A DNA stretch of 42,162 nt, from assembly GCA_900470095.1 (NCBI GenBank), contig UBZM01000003.1, forward strand, positions 1 to 42,162, read 5' to 3'. The notes under the pieces are model-generated. The model was not told the origin of the DNA and did no database searches. It worked only from the letters and a program-made list of their open reading frames with translations. The position numbers and the translations under genes are program-made. Source of the stretch: Hyphomicrobiales bacterium. GTDB lineage: Bacteria; Pseudomonadota; Alphaproteobacteria; Rhizobiales; Beijerinckiaceae. Position 1 is the first letter of the stretch. Every line of letters starts with the position of its first letter. Of the stretch, positions 15,988 through 24,666 are shown in pieces.

Positions 15988-16926
15988 TCAGCAGCGGACC
16001 AGTTGCGGCTTCGCACTGACCGGGTCCTGCTCCTCCTCGCTGACGATGCGCCAGAATTGCTCCACGACCGGACGGGAATTCGACAGGGATCGGTAGAGCC
16101 GGATATCGACCTTCAGGTCCCAGCTGGAATCGGCGGCGCGCACGAGTTGGCCGCTGGCAAGATCGAGCCGCACGATGCTCTCCGGTATCCAGGCCAGTCC
16201 CCAGCCGGCCAAAGCCATCGCTTTCAGGCCTTCGGACATCGTGTTCTCGTGGATCGTGATGCGTTCGAGCGCTCTTCGCGCGAACAGATCCGCCAGCACG
16301 TGATGGAAGAACGATCCGGCGCCGTAAGCGAGGTGCCGCGCCGGGGTTGCTCCCGGCTCGATCCGGTGAAGCGGGCGACCGTTGGCGTCGGGGGCCGAAA
16401 CCGGGATGATGTGCTCGTCGCCCAATCGCATATGGATGATGTCGCTATCGCCGATGAAAACCGGCACCGCGCTATGCGAATAGATCAGCAGAAAATCGCT
16501 GCCGCCTTCCCGTAGCGAGGTCACGAGGGAATCGATCCCGTTATTGTCGGCGCTCACTCTCGTGCGGAGCCCGCCGAAGCGGGGCTCGATGCGCCGCAGC
16601 CATTGCGGGAAAAAGGTCAGCGACAGCGTGTGGAGCGCCGCGAAGGACAGGGTGTTTGCACGCAGACCCTGCTTCTCCCGCAGCTTATCCCTGGCGCGAT
16701 ACAGATCCTGCAACAGCTCCTGTGCGGTCCCGCGGAAATTCTCGCCGGCCGAGGTCAGCCGGACCGGATAGGAGGCCCGATCGATCAGGGGCAAGCCGAC
16801 CCAGTCCTCGAGCTGCCTGATGCGGCGGCTGAAGGCCGACTGGGTGACATGGCGTTCGGCCGCGGAACGGGAGAAGCTTGCCGTGCTCGCAAGGCTGAGG
16901 AAATCCTCCAACCATTTGACCTCCAT
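15988..16926 (-). CDS. LysR family transcriptional regulator
   Basis: About 312 residues with the standard LysR plan. Residues 1-62 are the wHTH: WLEDFLSLASTASFSRSAAERHVTQSAFSRRIRQLEDWVGLPLIDR. Residues ~90-300 are the periplasmic-binding-type effector domain. It is encoded on the same strand 92 bases after the last gene of the peptide ABC operon, so it may be co-transcribed with it or be its regulator. A TGAGTT-N9-AACTCA repeat in the promoter region of that operon is a possible target. The effector is unknown. Confidence 0.92.
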   Translation of the reverse strand: MEVKWLEDFLSLASTASFSRSAAERHVTQSAFSRRIRQLEDWVGLPLIDRASYPVRLTSAGENFRGTAQELLQDLYRARDKLREKQGLRANTLSFAALHTLSLTFFPQWLRRIEPRFGGLRTRVSADNNGIDSLVTSLREGGSDFLLIYSHSAVPVFIGDSDIIHMRLGDEHIIPVSAPDANGRPLHRIEPGATPARHLAYGAGSFFHHVLADLFARRALERITIHENTMSEGLKAMALAGWGLAWIPESIVRLDLASGQLVRAADSSWDLKVDIRLYRSLSNSRPVVEQFWRIVSEEEQDPVSAKPQLVRC

Positions 16927-17018
16927 GGCGTCCTCCCTAGCGCAATAGGGTCGCAGCGCTCGGCCGCGTCCGGGGCGATGCCGCGTCGACAGCCGCCTCC
17001 CTCCGCCGCAAGGCCGGG

Positions 17019-17789
17019 CTAGTCCACATCGAGGCCGACCAGCGTGCGATCGTAGCCGGCACTGGCTGCGATGAGCCTCTGCGTGTAGCCGCTATGGGCG
17101 CGCGCCGACATCAGGTCGGCAACGCCGAGCTCCTCGATCAGCTTGCCCTGGTTCATCACGGCGAGCCGGTTGCACAGATTGGCGACCACGGGCAGGTCGT
17201 GGCTGACGAGGACGCAGGTGAGCCCCTGTTCGACCTGGATGTCGCGGAGCAGGTTGAGAACCTCGGCCTGGACGGAGACGTCGAGGGCCGAGGTCGGTTC
17301 GTCGAGAAACAGGATGCGGGGCTCGAGGATGAGAGCCCGCGCGATCGCCACGCGTTGGCGCTGGCCGCCCGAGAGCTGGTGCGGGTAGCGGTAGCGGTAG
17401 CTCTCGCCAAGACCGACCTGGGCAAGCACGCGGGAGACGCGCGGGCCGATGCCGGCGATGCCGTGCACCACCAGCGGCTCCGAGAGAATGGTGTTGACGG
17501 TGTGCCGTGGGTGCAGGGAGCCGTAGGGATCCTGGAACACCATCTGGGCCATCCGGTAGAACGCGAGATCGCGCACCGGTCCCACGGTCTTGCCGGCGAT
17601 TCTGATGGTACCCGACCATTGCCGGTTGAGGCCGGCGAGGCACCGCAGGATCGTCGTCTTGCCGCAGCCGGACTCGCCCACGAGCCCATAGACGGTCGCT
17701 TCGGGAATCGAGAAGGAGACGTCGTCGACGGCGACGGACTGGTTTTCACCCGCGCCGAAGGCGACGCGCAAATGGCTGACTTCGATCAT
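17019..17789 (-). CDS. Peptide ABC transporter ATP-binding protein (DppF type)
   Basis: ATPase subunit of a dipeptide/oligopeptide importer, about 256 residues. Walker A is GESGCGKTT, the signature is LSGGQRQRVAIARAL and Walker B is ILFLDEPTSALD, with the switch histidine in VLVSHDLPVV. The C-terminal oligopeptide-type extension is short. The start ATG at 17789 overlaps the stop of the partner ATPase as ATGA. It works with the second ATPase, two permeases and the binding protein encoded just upstream. Confidence 0.93.
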   Translation of the reverse strand: MIEVSHLRVAFGAGENQSVAVDDVSFSIPEATVYGLVGESGCGKTTILRCLAGLNRQWSGTIRIAGKTVGPVRDLAFYRMAQMVFQDPYGSLHPRHTVNTILSEPLVVHGIAGIGPRVSRVLAQVGLGESYRYRYPHQLSGGQRQRVAIARALILEPRILFLDEPTSALDVSVQAEVLNLLRDIQVEQGLTCVLVSHDLPVVANLCNRLAVMNQGKLIEELGVADLMSARAHSGYTQRLIAASAGYDRTLVGLDVD

Positions 17790-18655
17790 GCTTCCGCCGG
17801 AATGGGTTCGTTGCGCCAGGACGGGTCGCGCTCCAGCACCCGCAGGCGCTTATGGCCGTCCTCGAGCCGGGGCAGTGAGGCCAGCAGCCCCCGCGTATAG
17901 GGATGTTTCGCCTGGTGAAGGTCCGCGGCGGGGCATCGCTCCACGATGCGCCCGGCATACATGATCAGGACCTCGTCGCAGAAGGTCGAGACCAGGTTGA
18001 GGTCATGGCTGATGAACATCAGGCCGATGCCGCGGGTGGTGACGAGCTCGTCGAGAATGGCCAGGACCTGGAGCCGGACGGTGACGTCGAGCGCCGAGGT
18101 CGGCTCATCCGCGATGATCAGCTCGGGCTCGGGAATGAGCATCATCGCGATCATGATGCGCTGGCCCATCCCGCCCGAGACCTCGTGCGGGTAGAGCGCG
18201 AAGACGCGCTTGGGATCGCGGATGCGGACCGCCGCCAGCATCTCGAGCGCCCGCTCGTTCGCCTCGGCGCGGGAGGCGCGATGATGCACGCGAAAGGCTT
18301 CGGCGATCTGATGCCCCACCCGCATGACCGGATTGAGCGAGTATTTCGGATCCTGCAGGATCATCGAGACGCGCTTGCCGCGGATGCCGAGCATCTCGTT
18401 TTCGTTCAGGCCTGCGAGCTCGGTCTCGCCCAGTCTCATGGACTTGACGGTGGAGGTCGCTCCCGACGGCAACAGGTTGAGGATCGCCCGCCCGGTCATC
18501 GACTTGCCGGAACCGGACTCGCCGACGATGCCGACCTTGTTCCGGCCGACCTCGAAGCTGATGCCGCGCACGGCCTCCACCAGGCCGCGCGGGCCGGGAA
18601 AGCCGACGCGCAGGTCCTCGACCGTGAGGATGGGGCTCTTTGTGGTCCCGGACAT
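17786..18655 (-). CDS. Peptide ABC transporter ATP-binding protein (DppD type)
   Basis: About 289 residues. Walker A is GESGSGKSM, the signature is EVSGGMGQRIMIAMML and Walker B is LIIADEPTSALD, with the H-loop in MFISHDLNLV. The GMGQR form of the signature is common in DppD proteins. The C-terminus carries the oligopeptide-transporter motif region HPYTRGLLASLPRL. The ATG at 18655 gives the normal N-terminus (MSGTTKSPILTVEDLRVGF); a much longer in-frame reading upstream overlaps the permease gene and is not real. It pairs with the DppF-type ATPase. Confidence 0.93.
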   Translation of the reverse strand: MSGTTKSPILTVEDLRVGFPGPRGLVEAVRGISFEVGRNKVGIVGESGSGKSMTGRAILNLLPSGATSTVKSMRLGETELAGLNENEMLGIRGKRVSMILQDPKYSLNPVMRVGHQIAEAFRVHHRASRAEANERALEMLAAVRIRDPKRVFALYPHEVSGGMGQRIMIAMMLIPEPELIIADEPTSALDVTVRLQVLAILDELVTTRGIGLMFISHDLNLVSTFCDEVLIMYAGRIVERCPAADLHQAKHPYTRGLLASLPRLEDGHKRLRVLERDPSWRNEPIPAEA

Positions 18656-18666
18656 CGTCCTCTCCC

Positions 18667-19584
18667 TCACGAGCGCGGGTTCAGCATGTCGCGCAACCCG
18701 TCTCCGAACAGGTTGAAGGCGAGGCTGACGGTCAGGATGGCCAGGCCGGGCATGGCGGCGAGATACCAGTGCTCGAGCAGGTATTGTCTCGCCGTCGAGA
18801 GCATGGCGCCCCATTCCGGCGTGGGGGGCTGGGCGCCCAGGCCGAGGAAGCCGAGGCCGGCCGCGGTCAACGCGACGCTGGCCATGCTCAGCGTCACCCG
18901 CACGACGACCGAGGGCAGGCACATCGGCATGACGTGCTTGAAGATGATCCGCGGTGTCGACGCTCCCATGACGCGGACGGCATCGACATAGTCGCTGGAG
19001 CGGATCGTCAGGGTTTCCGCCCTGGCGAGACGGGCGATCCCCGGCCAGGAAGAGAGCGCGATGGCGATGATCGCATTGTCCAGGCTCGGGCCCAGAGCGG
19101 AGACGAAGGCCAGCGCCAGGATCAGGCTCGGGAAGGACAGGAAGATGTCGGTGATCCGCATCAGCACCGCCTCGACCCAGCCTCCGAGATAACCGGCCGT
19201 CGCCCCGATGCACAGGCCGATCGGCCCGACGATCACGGCAACGAGGCCGACGATGTAGAGCGTGGTGCGGGCGCCATAGACGATGCGGCTGAAGACGTCC
19301 CGGCCGAGCTCGTCCGTTCCGAGCCAATGCGCGGCGCTCGGGCGCTGAAGCCGGTCGGCCAGGACCTGGTCGAAGGGCGAATGGGTGGCGATCCACGGCG
19401 CCATCAGCGCGACCAGCCCGATCCCCAGCAGGACGACCACGCCGATGACGGCGAGGGGATTCGCGGCCAGGCGCAGCCAGGCGAGGTAGAAGCTCTGCAT
19501 CCAGGCCTGGAAGCCCGATTGCGGCGCCTCGACGAGAAGCCAGGATCGCAACGAAGCGTTGCGCTCGAAGGAATGAGCCGTCAT
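18667..19584 (-). CDS. Peptide ABC transporter permease (DppC type)
   Basis: Inner membrane permease of about 305 residues with the OppC-type N-terminal extension (SWLLVEAPQSGFQAWMQSFY) and six predicted helices. The HWLGTDELGRDVFSRIVYG segment is the DppC hallmark, and the EAA loop appears as YVDAVRVMGASTPRIIFKHVMP. The start ATG at 19584 overlaps the DppB stop as ATGA; 11 bases separate its stop from the DppD-type ATPase start. It forms the channel together with the DppB-type subunit. Confidence 0.93.
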   Translation of the reverse strand: MTAHSFERNASLRSWLLVEAPQSGFQAWMQSFYLAWLRLAANPLAVIGVVVLLGIGLVALMAPWIATHSPFDQVLADRLQRPSAAHWLGTDELGRDVFSRIVYGARTTLYIVGLVAVIVGPIGLCIGATAGYLGGWVEAVLMRITDIFLSFPSLILALAFVSALGPSLDNAIIAIALSSWPGIARLARAETLTIRSSDYVDAVRVMGASTPRIIFKHVMPMCLPSVVVRVTLSMASVALTAAGLGFLGLGAQPPTPEWGAMLSTARQYLLEHWYLAAMPGLAILTVSLAFNLFGDGLRDMLNPRS

Positions 19585-20642
19585 CGGGTGCGCGGATCCA
19601 GGAAGCGGTAAAGGAGATCGGTGATCAGGTTCAGGCAGATGAAGACCAGCCCCACGATCAATGTGCAGGCGAGAACGGCGTTCATGTCGCCGATCATCAG
19701 GGCGGTCGTCAGGTACTGACCGAAGCCGGGCCAGGCGAAGACCGTTTCGGTGAGCACTGCCCCTTCGAGCAGCCCGCCATAGGAAATCGCAATGACCGTG
19801 GCGAGCTGGACCAGCACGTTGCGGAAAGCATGACCCCAGACCACGCGCCGCCGCGAGAGCCCTTTGACCCGCGCCGTGGTGACGTATTCCTGGCTCAGCT
19901 GATCGAGCATGAAGCTCCGGGTCATGCGGCTGATATAGGCCATCGAGGAATAGCCGAGCAGGAGAGCCGGCAGGATGATGTGCCGCGCGGCGCTGACGAA
20001 CACGTCCCAGTCGCCCGCCAGCGCCGAATCGACGAGCAGCAGCCCCGTCCGCTTCGGCACGGCGTCGAGATAGAAGATGTCGACCCGACCGGAGCCGCCG
20101 ACCCAGCCGAGCCAGGCATAGAAGACGATCAGCCCCATCAGGCCGAGCCAGAAGATCGGGACGGAATGGCCGATCAGCGACAGCAGCCGCACGGCGTGGT
20201 CGATCGGTTTTCCCCGATAGACTGCAGCGGCGACGCCGAAGGGGATGCCGAGCCCGCTGCCGATCACGATGGCGACGGTAGCAAGCTCGACCGTCGCGGG
20301 AATGACATGCCTGAGATCGTCGGCGACAGGATTGCCGGTGAAGATCGCCCGCCCGAAATTGCCGCTCAGCATGTCGCGCAGGAACATGACGAACTGGATG
20401 TAGAGCGGCTGGTCGAGCCCGAGCTTTGTGCGAACGTTCTCGTAGACGCTGGCATCGGCCTTCTCGCCGACGACGGCGGCGATCGGGTCGAACGGCAGCA
20501 CGCGCCCGATGAAGAAGGTCAGGGCCAGCAGGCCCAGCAGGGTGAGCGCGACGGAGAGCCCGCCGCGCAGGGCCGGCGCTGCCCAGCGGGGCAGGCGCAG
20601 GCGGGTGTTTCGCCGGGGCGCGAGATCGGTGAGGGAGCTCAC
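19581..20642 (-). CDS. Peptide ABC transporter permease (DppB type)
   Basis: About 353 residues. A single N-terminal helix (LSVALTLLGLLALTFFIGRVLPFDP) is followed by a periplasmic loop containing the KLGLDQPLYIQF motif and five further helices. The EAA loop is YVTTARVKGLSRRRVVWGHAFRN. The start is a GTG at 20642, supported by AAGGAG 6 bases upstream within the end of the binding-protein gene. Only 3 bases separate the two genes. It forms the channel with the DppC-type permease. Confidence 0.92.
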   Translation of the reverse strand: MSSLTDLAPRRNTRLRLPRWAAPALRGGLSVALTLLGLLALTFFIGRVLPFDPIAAVVGEKADASVYENVRTKLGLDQPLYIQFVMFLRDMLSGNFGRAIFTGNPVADDLRHVIPATVELATVAIVIGSGLGIPFGVAAAVYRGKPIDHAVRLLSLIGHSVPIFWLGLMGLIVFYAWLGWVGGSGRVDIFYLDAVPKRTGLLLVDSALAGDWDVFVSAARHIILPALLLGYSSMAYISRMTRSFMLDQLSQEYVTTARVKGLSRRRVVWGHAFRNVLVQLATVIAISYGGLLEGAVLTETVFAWPGFGQYLTTALMIGDMNAVLACTLIVGLVFICLNLITDLLYRFLDPRTR

Positions 20643-20645
20643 GCC

Positions 20646-22241
20646 TCACTCCTTCTCGATCGTGTCGTAGAACAGCTCCGCGCCGTTATATTCGAAGCGC
20701 TTGACCCGCTTGTGCAGGGCCATCGCGCCGAGCCGCTGGAAGATGCCGATGATCGGCGACTCGCGCATGTGGCGGCGCTGCAGTTCGGCATAGAGCGCCG
20801 TGCGCTTGGCGGGGTCGCGCTCGAGCTGCGCGGCTTCGACCTGCTGCTTGAACCAGGCGTCGGGCGCCCATGCGGCGCGCCAGGCGAGGAAATTGGTCGC
20901 CTTGGCGGCATCGCTGTTGTCGGGGTTATACGCCATCCGCAGCGCCATATCGTTGGCATCGGGATAATCGTAATCATAGACCGCCATCAGCATCTGGAAG
21001 TCGCGGCTGCGCATCAGCGTGTAGAGCTGCGCCGTCGCCATGGTGCGAATATCCAGCGTGACGCCGACCTTCGCGGCATTCTGCTGGAAGTTCTGCGCAA
21101 GATCCGGAAACGGGTAGTTCGTCATCGTCAGGACGGTCTTCTTGAAGCCGTCGCCATAGCCTGCCTCGGTGAGGAGGGCCTTTGCCTTGGCGATATCCAG
21201 CCGATAGGGGTCCTCGCCCTTCGGCAGAGCCCCGAACACGCCGGCCGGCACGAAGCTCTGGCGGATTTCGGCGCGCCCCTTCTGCACGGTCTCCCTCAGT
21301 CCCTGATAGTCGATCAGGTAGCGAAAGGCCTCGATGACCTTCGGGTTGCTGAGGATCGGGTCCTTCTGGTTCAGCGCGAGATAGACGCTGTCGAGGCGCG
21401 GCTGAAACTGAAAGCGCAGTTCCGGATTGGCCACCATGGCCGCCAGCGACGAGGCTTCGACCGACTTGGCGTAGTCGATGTCGTTCTTCTCGAGCAGGAG
21501 CCTCTGCGCGCCGGGTTCCGGCACATGCCGCACGATGATCCGCTTCATCGCTGGCGCGCCCTTCCAATAGGTCGGGTTGGCTTCCAGGATCGCGACCTCC
21601 TGGGCTCGCAGCGTGTTCAGGCGGTAGGGGCCATAGCAGGCGACATTCGTGTTCAGCCAGCCGGCGCCGAGATCGCCGTCCTTCTCGCGCGCCATGATCG
21701 TGTCGCGGTCGAGGGCCGACCCCATGCGGTGGTTGGTGAAGGCAAAGGGCGTCACCGAGGGCGCCAGATCCTTGGCCAGGGTGATGACGAGCGTATGGTC
21801 GTCCGGCGTTGCGATCTGGTCCTGCGAGGTGAGCCCCCAGTCGCGCATCAGGCTCGCGCTGACCAGGTTGAGCTTGATCGACCGGCGCATGGCCCAGGCG
21901 ATGCTCGACGAGGTGACGGGATTGCCAGACGGGAAAACCATGCCGCGCCGCAGCGAGAACGTCCAGGTCTTCCCGTCCGGGGAGCTCGACCATGTCTCGG
22001 CGATGCCGGCGACGACTTTCGAAGGATCCTTGTGATCCAGCGAGAGCAGCGGCGTGCACATCTGCCGCAACAATTCGTTGGGAAACGACTCGTTGGCTGC
22101 AGCCGGATCGAACGTGATGAAGGTGGTGAGGTCGCTCGCCATGACGAATACGTCCTTGGGCGTCGCGGCCTGTCCCGGTGCCACGGCAAGGCCGAGCAGG
22201 AACGAGCCCGCGAGAGCGGCTCGGGTCAATCTGCGTAACAT
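20646..22241 (-). CDS. Peptide ABC transporter substrate-binding protein (SBP family 5)
   Basis: Periplasmic receptor of the Dpp/Opp type, about 531 residues. It has a Sec signal peptide (LTRAALAGSFLLGLAVAPGQA) and the family 5 layout: LLRQMCTPLLSLDHKDPSKVVAGIAETW near the start, WTFSLRRGMVFPSGNPVT, and the YGPYRLNT segment. The first gene of the five-gene import operon, with an ATG at 22241. The family binds dipeptides, oligopeptides, nickel, opines or glutathione; this sequence does not show which. A secreted hydrolase is divergently encoded, which may supply the ligand. Confidence 0.92.
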   Translation of the reverse strand: MLRRLTRAALAGSFLLGLAVAPGQAATPKDVFVMASDLTTFITFDPAAANESFPNELLRQMCTPLLSLDHKDPSKVVAGIAETWSSSPDGKTWTFSLRRGMVFPSGNPVTSSSIAWAMRRSIKLNLVSASLMRDWGLTSQDQIATPDDHTLVITLAKDLAPSVTPFAFTNHRMGSALDRDTIMAREKDGDLGAGWLNTNVACYGPYRLNTLRAQEVAILEANPTYWKGAPAMKRIIVRHVPEPGAQRLLLEKNDIDYAKSVEASSLAAMVANPELRFQFQPRLDSVYLALNQKDPILSNPKVIEAFRYLIDYQGLRETVQKGRAEIRQSFVPAGVFGALPKGEDPYRLDIAKAKALLTEAGYGDGFKKTVLTMTNYPFPDLAQNFQQNAAKVGVTLDIRTMATAQLYTLMRSRDFQMLMAVYDYDYPDANDMALRMAYNPDNSDAAKATNFLAWRAAWAPDAWFKQQVEAAQLERDPAKRTALYAELQRRHMRESPIIGIFQRLGAMALHKRVKRFEYNGAELFYDTIEKE

Positions 22242-22348
22242 AGCGAACGCTCCCCATGCGGATCGACATCAGCGGAAGGGCCGCCTCGATCACGATATTC
22301 TTGAGAGCAGGATGTTTGAAAAGACGGATGGTATCAAGATAACAGTTA

Positions 22349-22369
22349 TGAGTTAATTGCATAAACTCA
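22349..22369. promoter_or_regulatory. Inverted repeat in the AT-rich divergent promoter region
   Basis: TGAGTT (22349-22354) and AACTCA (22364-22369) flank 9 bases. It lies in a distinctly AT-rich stretch (about 22310-22470) between the peptide transporter operon and the divergent hydrolase gene. The size and spacing fit a LysR-type site, but no binding protein is proven. Nothing else recognisable lies in 22242-22530. Confidence 0.35.
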
Positions 22370-22530
22370 ATACATTTTCGAATACATTGCGATAAGTACT
22401 CGATGAATCCGAATATAGGCGAGCTCACTTGACTATCATACTGCAATATACTTCAATTTGGAAAATTATCTAGGGATGGACCGCGAATATGTCTCTGCTT
22501 GCATCGAGCGTCGCCTCTGCTGGGGATTGG

Positions 22531-23469
22531 ATGCTGCCGTTGAAATACGCCGTTGCCGCGTCGACCCTGGCGCTGGGCCTCGCCCCTCCGGCTCAGGCGC
22601 AACCGTCAAACCCCTGGCAGGCGGTCGAGCATCCCCGGCCGGGCCGATTGCCCGTCGATCGAGAGCACCCCGGCGAGCAGTCCTGGTTCGTCCCGGTGGG
22701 CCGGGATGCGCAGGGTGCCGAGATCCTGCTGCCGGCGCGTGTGTTCAGTCCGGCCGGGCCAGGCCCGTTCCCGCTCGCGGTTGTGAGCCATGGCTCACCG
22801 GCGAATGCGGCTGCGCGCAAGACGATGGCGCCGCCCGAATACCGGGCAGGTGCGGACTGGCTGGTCTCGCGTGGCTTCATGGTCGTGCTGCCGCTGCGCC
22901 GCGGATATGGCCCGCGCGGAGGCGAATGGGCCGAGGCCTACGGTCCGTGCAGCCAGCCGGACTACGTTCGCGGCGGGCTGGCGACTGCGGATGATATCGA
23001 GAATGTCGCCCGCTATTTCGCGACCCTCCCCACGATCCGGGCCGACCGCATCCTGCTCGTGGGCCAATCGGCCGGGGGCTGGGGCTCGCTGGCCGCGGCG
23101 AGCCGCAGCCCGGCGAGCGTGCGCGCCGTCATCAATTTCGCCGGTGGTCGCGGTGGCTATGCCGGCGGCCGGCCGAACCAGAATTGCGCGCCGGACAGCC
23201 TTGTCGACGCAGCGGCAACCTTCGGCCGTTCATCGAAGATCCCGACCCTGTGGATCTACACCCGGAACGATCGCTTCTTCGACAGCGCCCTGACCGCCCG
23301 CATGGCAGGCGCCTATCGCTCCGCCGGCGGCGATGCCGAGTATCATCTCCTGGATGCGTTCGGAGAAGACGGGCACAGGCTGTTCCCGACGCCGGAGGGC
23401 CGTGCACTCTGGCAGCCCTATGCCGACCGATTCCTCGATCGCATCTGGGGAGCGAGCGCAAGGCCCTGA
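22531..23469 (+). CDS. Exported alpha/beta hydrolase (dienelactone hydrolase-like)
   Basis: About 312 residues. The signal peptide MLPLKYAVAASTLALGLAPPAQAQ (residues 1-24, AQA cleavage) indicates export. Catalytic features are the nucleophile in LLVGQSAGGWGSL, an aspartate in IYTRNDRFFDS and a histidine in GEDGHRLFP, typical of the dienelactone hydrolase/prolyl-oligopeptidase-like group. I prefer the ATG at 22531 because the signal peptide starts there; an in-frame ATG at 22489 adds 14 uncharged residues. It is divergent from the peptide transporter operon and may hydrolyse an ester or amide outside the cytoplasm. Confidence 0.82.
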   Translation: MLPLKYAVAASTLALGLAPPAQAQPSNPWQAVEHPRPGRLPVDREHPGEQSWFVPVGRDAQGAEILLPARVFSPAGPGPFPLAVVSHGSPANAAARKTMAPPEYRAGADWLVSRGFMVVLPLRRGYGPRGGEWAEAYGPCSQPDYVRGGLATADDIENVARYFATLPTIRADRILLVGQSAGGWGSLAAASRSPASVRAVINFAGGRGGYAGGRPNQNCAPDSLVDAAATFGRSSKIPTLWIYTRNDRFFDSALTARMAGAYRSAGGDAEYHLLDAFGEDGHRLFPTPEGRALWQPYADRFLDRIWGASARP

Positions 23470-23580
23470 TGCGACGATTGGCGCAGATGTCGGAGCAGAC
23501 CCAGGATCTGACTGGTTGTCACGCCGAGCGCCATCGCAATCATGACGCGCGGGCGCATGCCTCGGGGTTGCCTGTGTCGT

Positions 23581-24612
23581 TCAACTGATGCGCGGCCAAG
23601 TGTCGGAAATCTTGTATCCGCCCGGGAACGGATCGCTCGGATCGAGCATGTCCTGGCGTGTCCCGGTAATCCAGGCGCGCCCCGAGATCGAGGGTATGAT
23701 CGCCGAGCGCCCCCCAATCTGCGTCTCGCCTTCGATCCTGCAATCGAAGCGGGAGCCGATGATCGAACGGCCGATGAAGCTGTCGCCGACACCAAGTTCG
23801 CCGCGCGCATGCAGTAGCGCCATGCGCGCGGAGCAGCCGGTGCCGCAGGGCGAGCGATCGATCTTGCCGGGTGCGACCGCAACCGCGCTGCGGCCTGTCG
23901 CAACGCCTTCTTCAAGGGTAATCGGCGTCGTGACCTGGCAAAAGGAGATGTGAGCCCAGTCCGGGTTTCTGGGGTGGTTGAAGCCGATCTGCTCGTTGGC
24001 TGCTCGCACGATTTTCATGCCCAGCTCGGCGATGTCCCTAGCTTCATCGGGCGCTAGCGCGAGACCGAGGACCTCGGCAGCGACAACCACAAAGCTGTCC
24101 CCGCCATAGGCCGTGTCGACTGTCAGTGTGCCGATTCCGGCGACCTCGATCACCGCATCGAGACGGTCGGCGAACGAAGGCACGTTGCGTACGGTGATGC
24201 GTCCGGCCTTGCCGTCCTTGCAATGCGCGAGAACCTCGATGAGGCCGCCAGGTGCTTCCAGAACCAGCCGCGTTTCCGGCTCCGACATCGGGATGATGCC
24301 GGTGTCGAGCAGCACGGTCGAGACGCAGATCGAGTTCGACCCAGACATCGGAGGCGTATCCTCCGGCTCCATGATGATCCATCCGACCTGTGCCCGCGGA
24401 TCCTTTGGCGGGACCAGCAGGTTGACGTGCCGGAACACGCCGCCGCGCGGTTCATTCAAGACGAAGTCGCGCAGCGTCTTGTCCTGGGCGATGAAGCGGG
24501 ATTGCTCCCATAAGGTGTTGCCGGGCGGCGGCATCACGCCGCCGACGATGACGTCGCCGACTTCACCCTCGCAGTGGCAGGCGACGATGTGAACGATCTT
24601 CGAGGTGCGCAT
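23581..24612 (-). CDS. Proline racemase superfamily protein (Ser/Cys active-site pair)
   Basis: About 343 residues, proline racemase/4-hydroxyproline epimerase/trans-3-hydroxyproline dehydratase fold. The usual first catalytic Cys (MCGH) is replaced by Ser90 in [11 protein letters not shown], while the second catalytic Cys is kept at Cys256 in DRSPCGTGC. The GGDSFVVV and [15 protein letters not shown] segments fit the superfamily. Known members with Cys/Cys are epimerases and with Cys/Thr are dehydratases; the Ser/Cys pairing leaves the reaction open between hydroxyproline epimerase and 3-hydroxyproline dehydratase. It is the last gene of the minus-strand hydroxyproline operon, 54 bases after the IlvD/Edd gene. 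Confidence 0.9.
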   Translation of the reverse strand: MRTSKIVHIVACHCEGEVGDVIVGGVMPPPGNTLWEQSRFIAQDKTLRDFVLNEPRGGVFRHVNLLVPPKDPRAQVGWIIMEPEDTPPMSGSNSICVSTVLLDTGIIPMSEPETRLVLEAPGGLIEVLAHCKDGKAGRITVRNVPSFADRLDAVIEVAGIGTLTVDTAYGGDSFVVVAAEVLGLALAPDEARDIAELGMKIVRAANEQIGFNHPRNPDWAHISFCQVTTPITLEEGVATGRSAVAVAPGKIDRSPCGTGCSARMALLHARGELGVGDSFIGRSIIGSRFDCRIEGETQIGGRSAIIPSISGRAWITGTRQDMLDPSDPFPGGYKISDTWPRIS

Positions 24613-24666
24613 GGAAATGCCTTGATCCTGTCGCCCGAGCTGTGAGGCGTCGGGGTTGGTTCAATC

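Noticed and set aside
19830..22238. Plus-strand open frame of 802 codons across the peptide transporter genes
   Set aside because: It is antisense to both a permease and a binding protein with clear family motifs; its length follows from high GC content.
23418..23555. Minus-strand frame of 45 codons after the racemase-type gene, beginning MRPRVMIAMALGVTT
   Set aside because: It looks helix-like but runs antisense into the 3' end of the hydrolase gene and has no recognisable domain.
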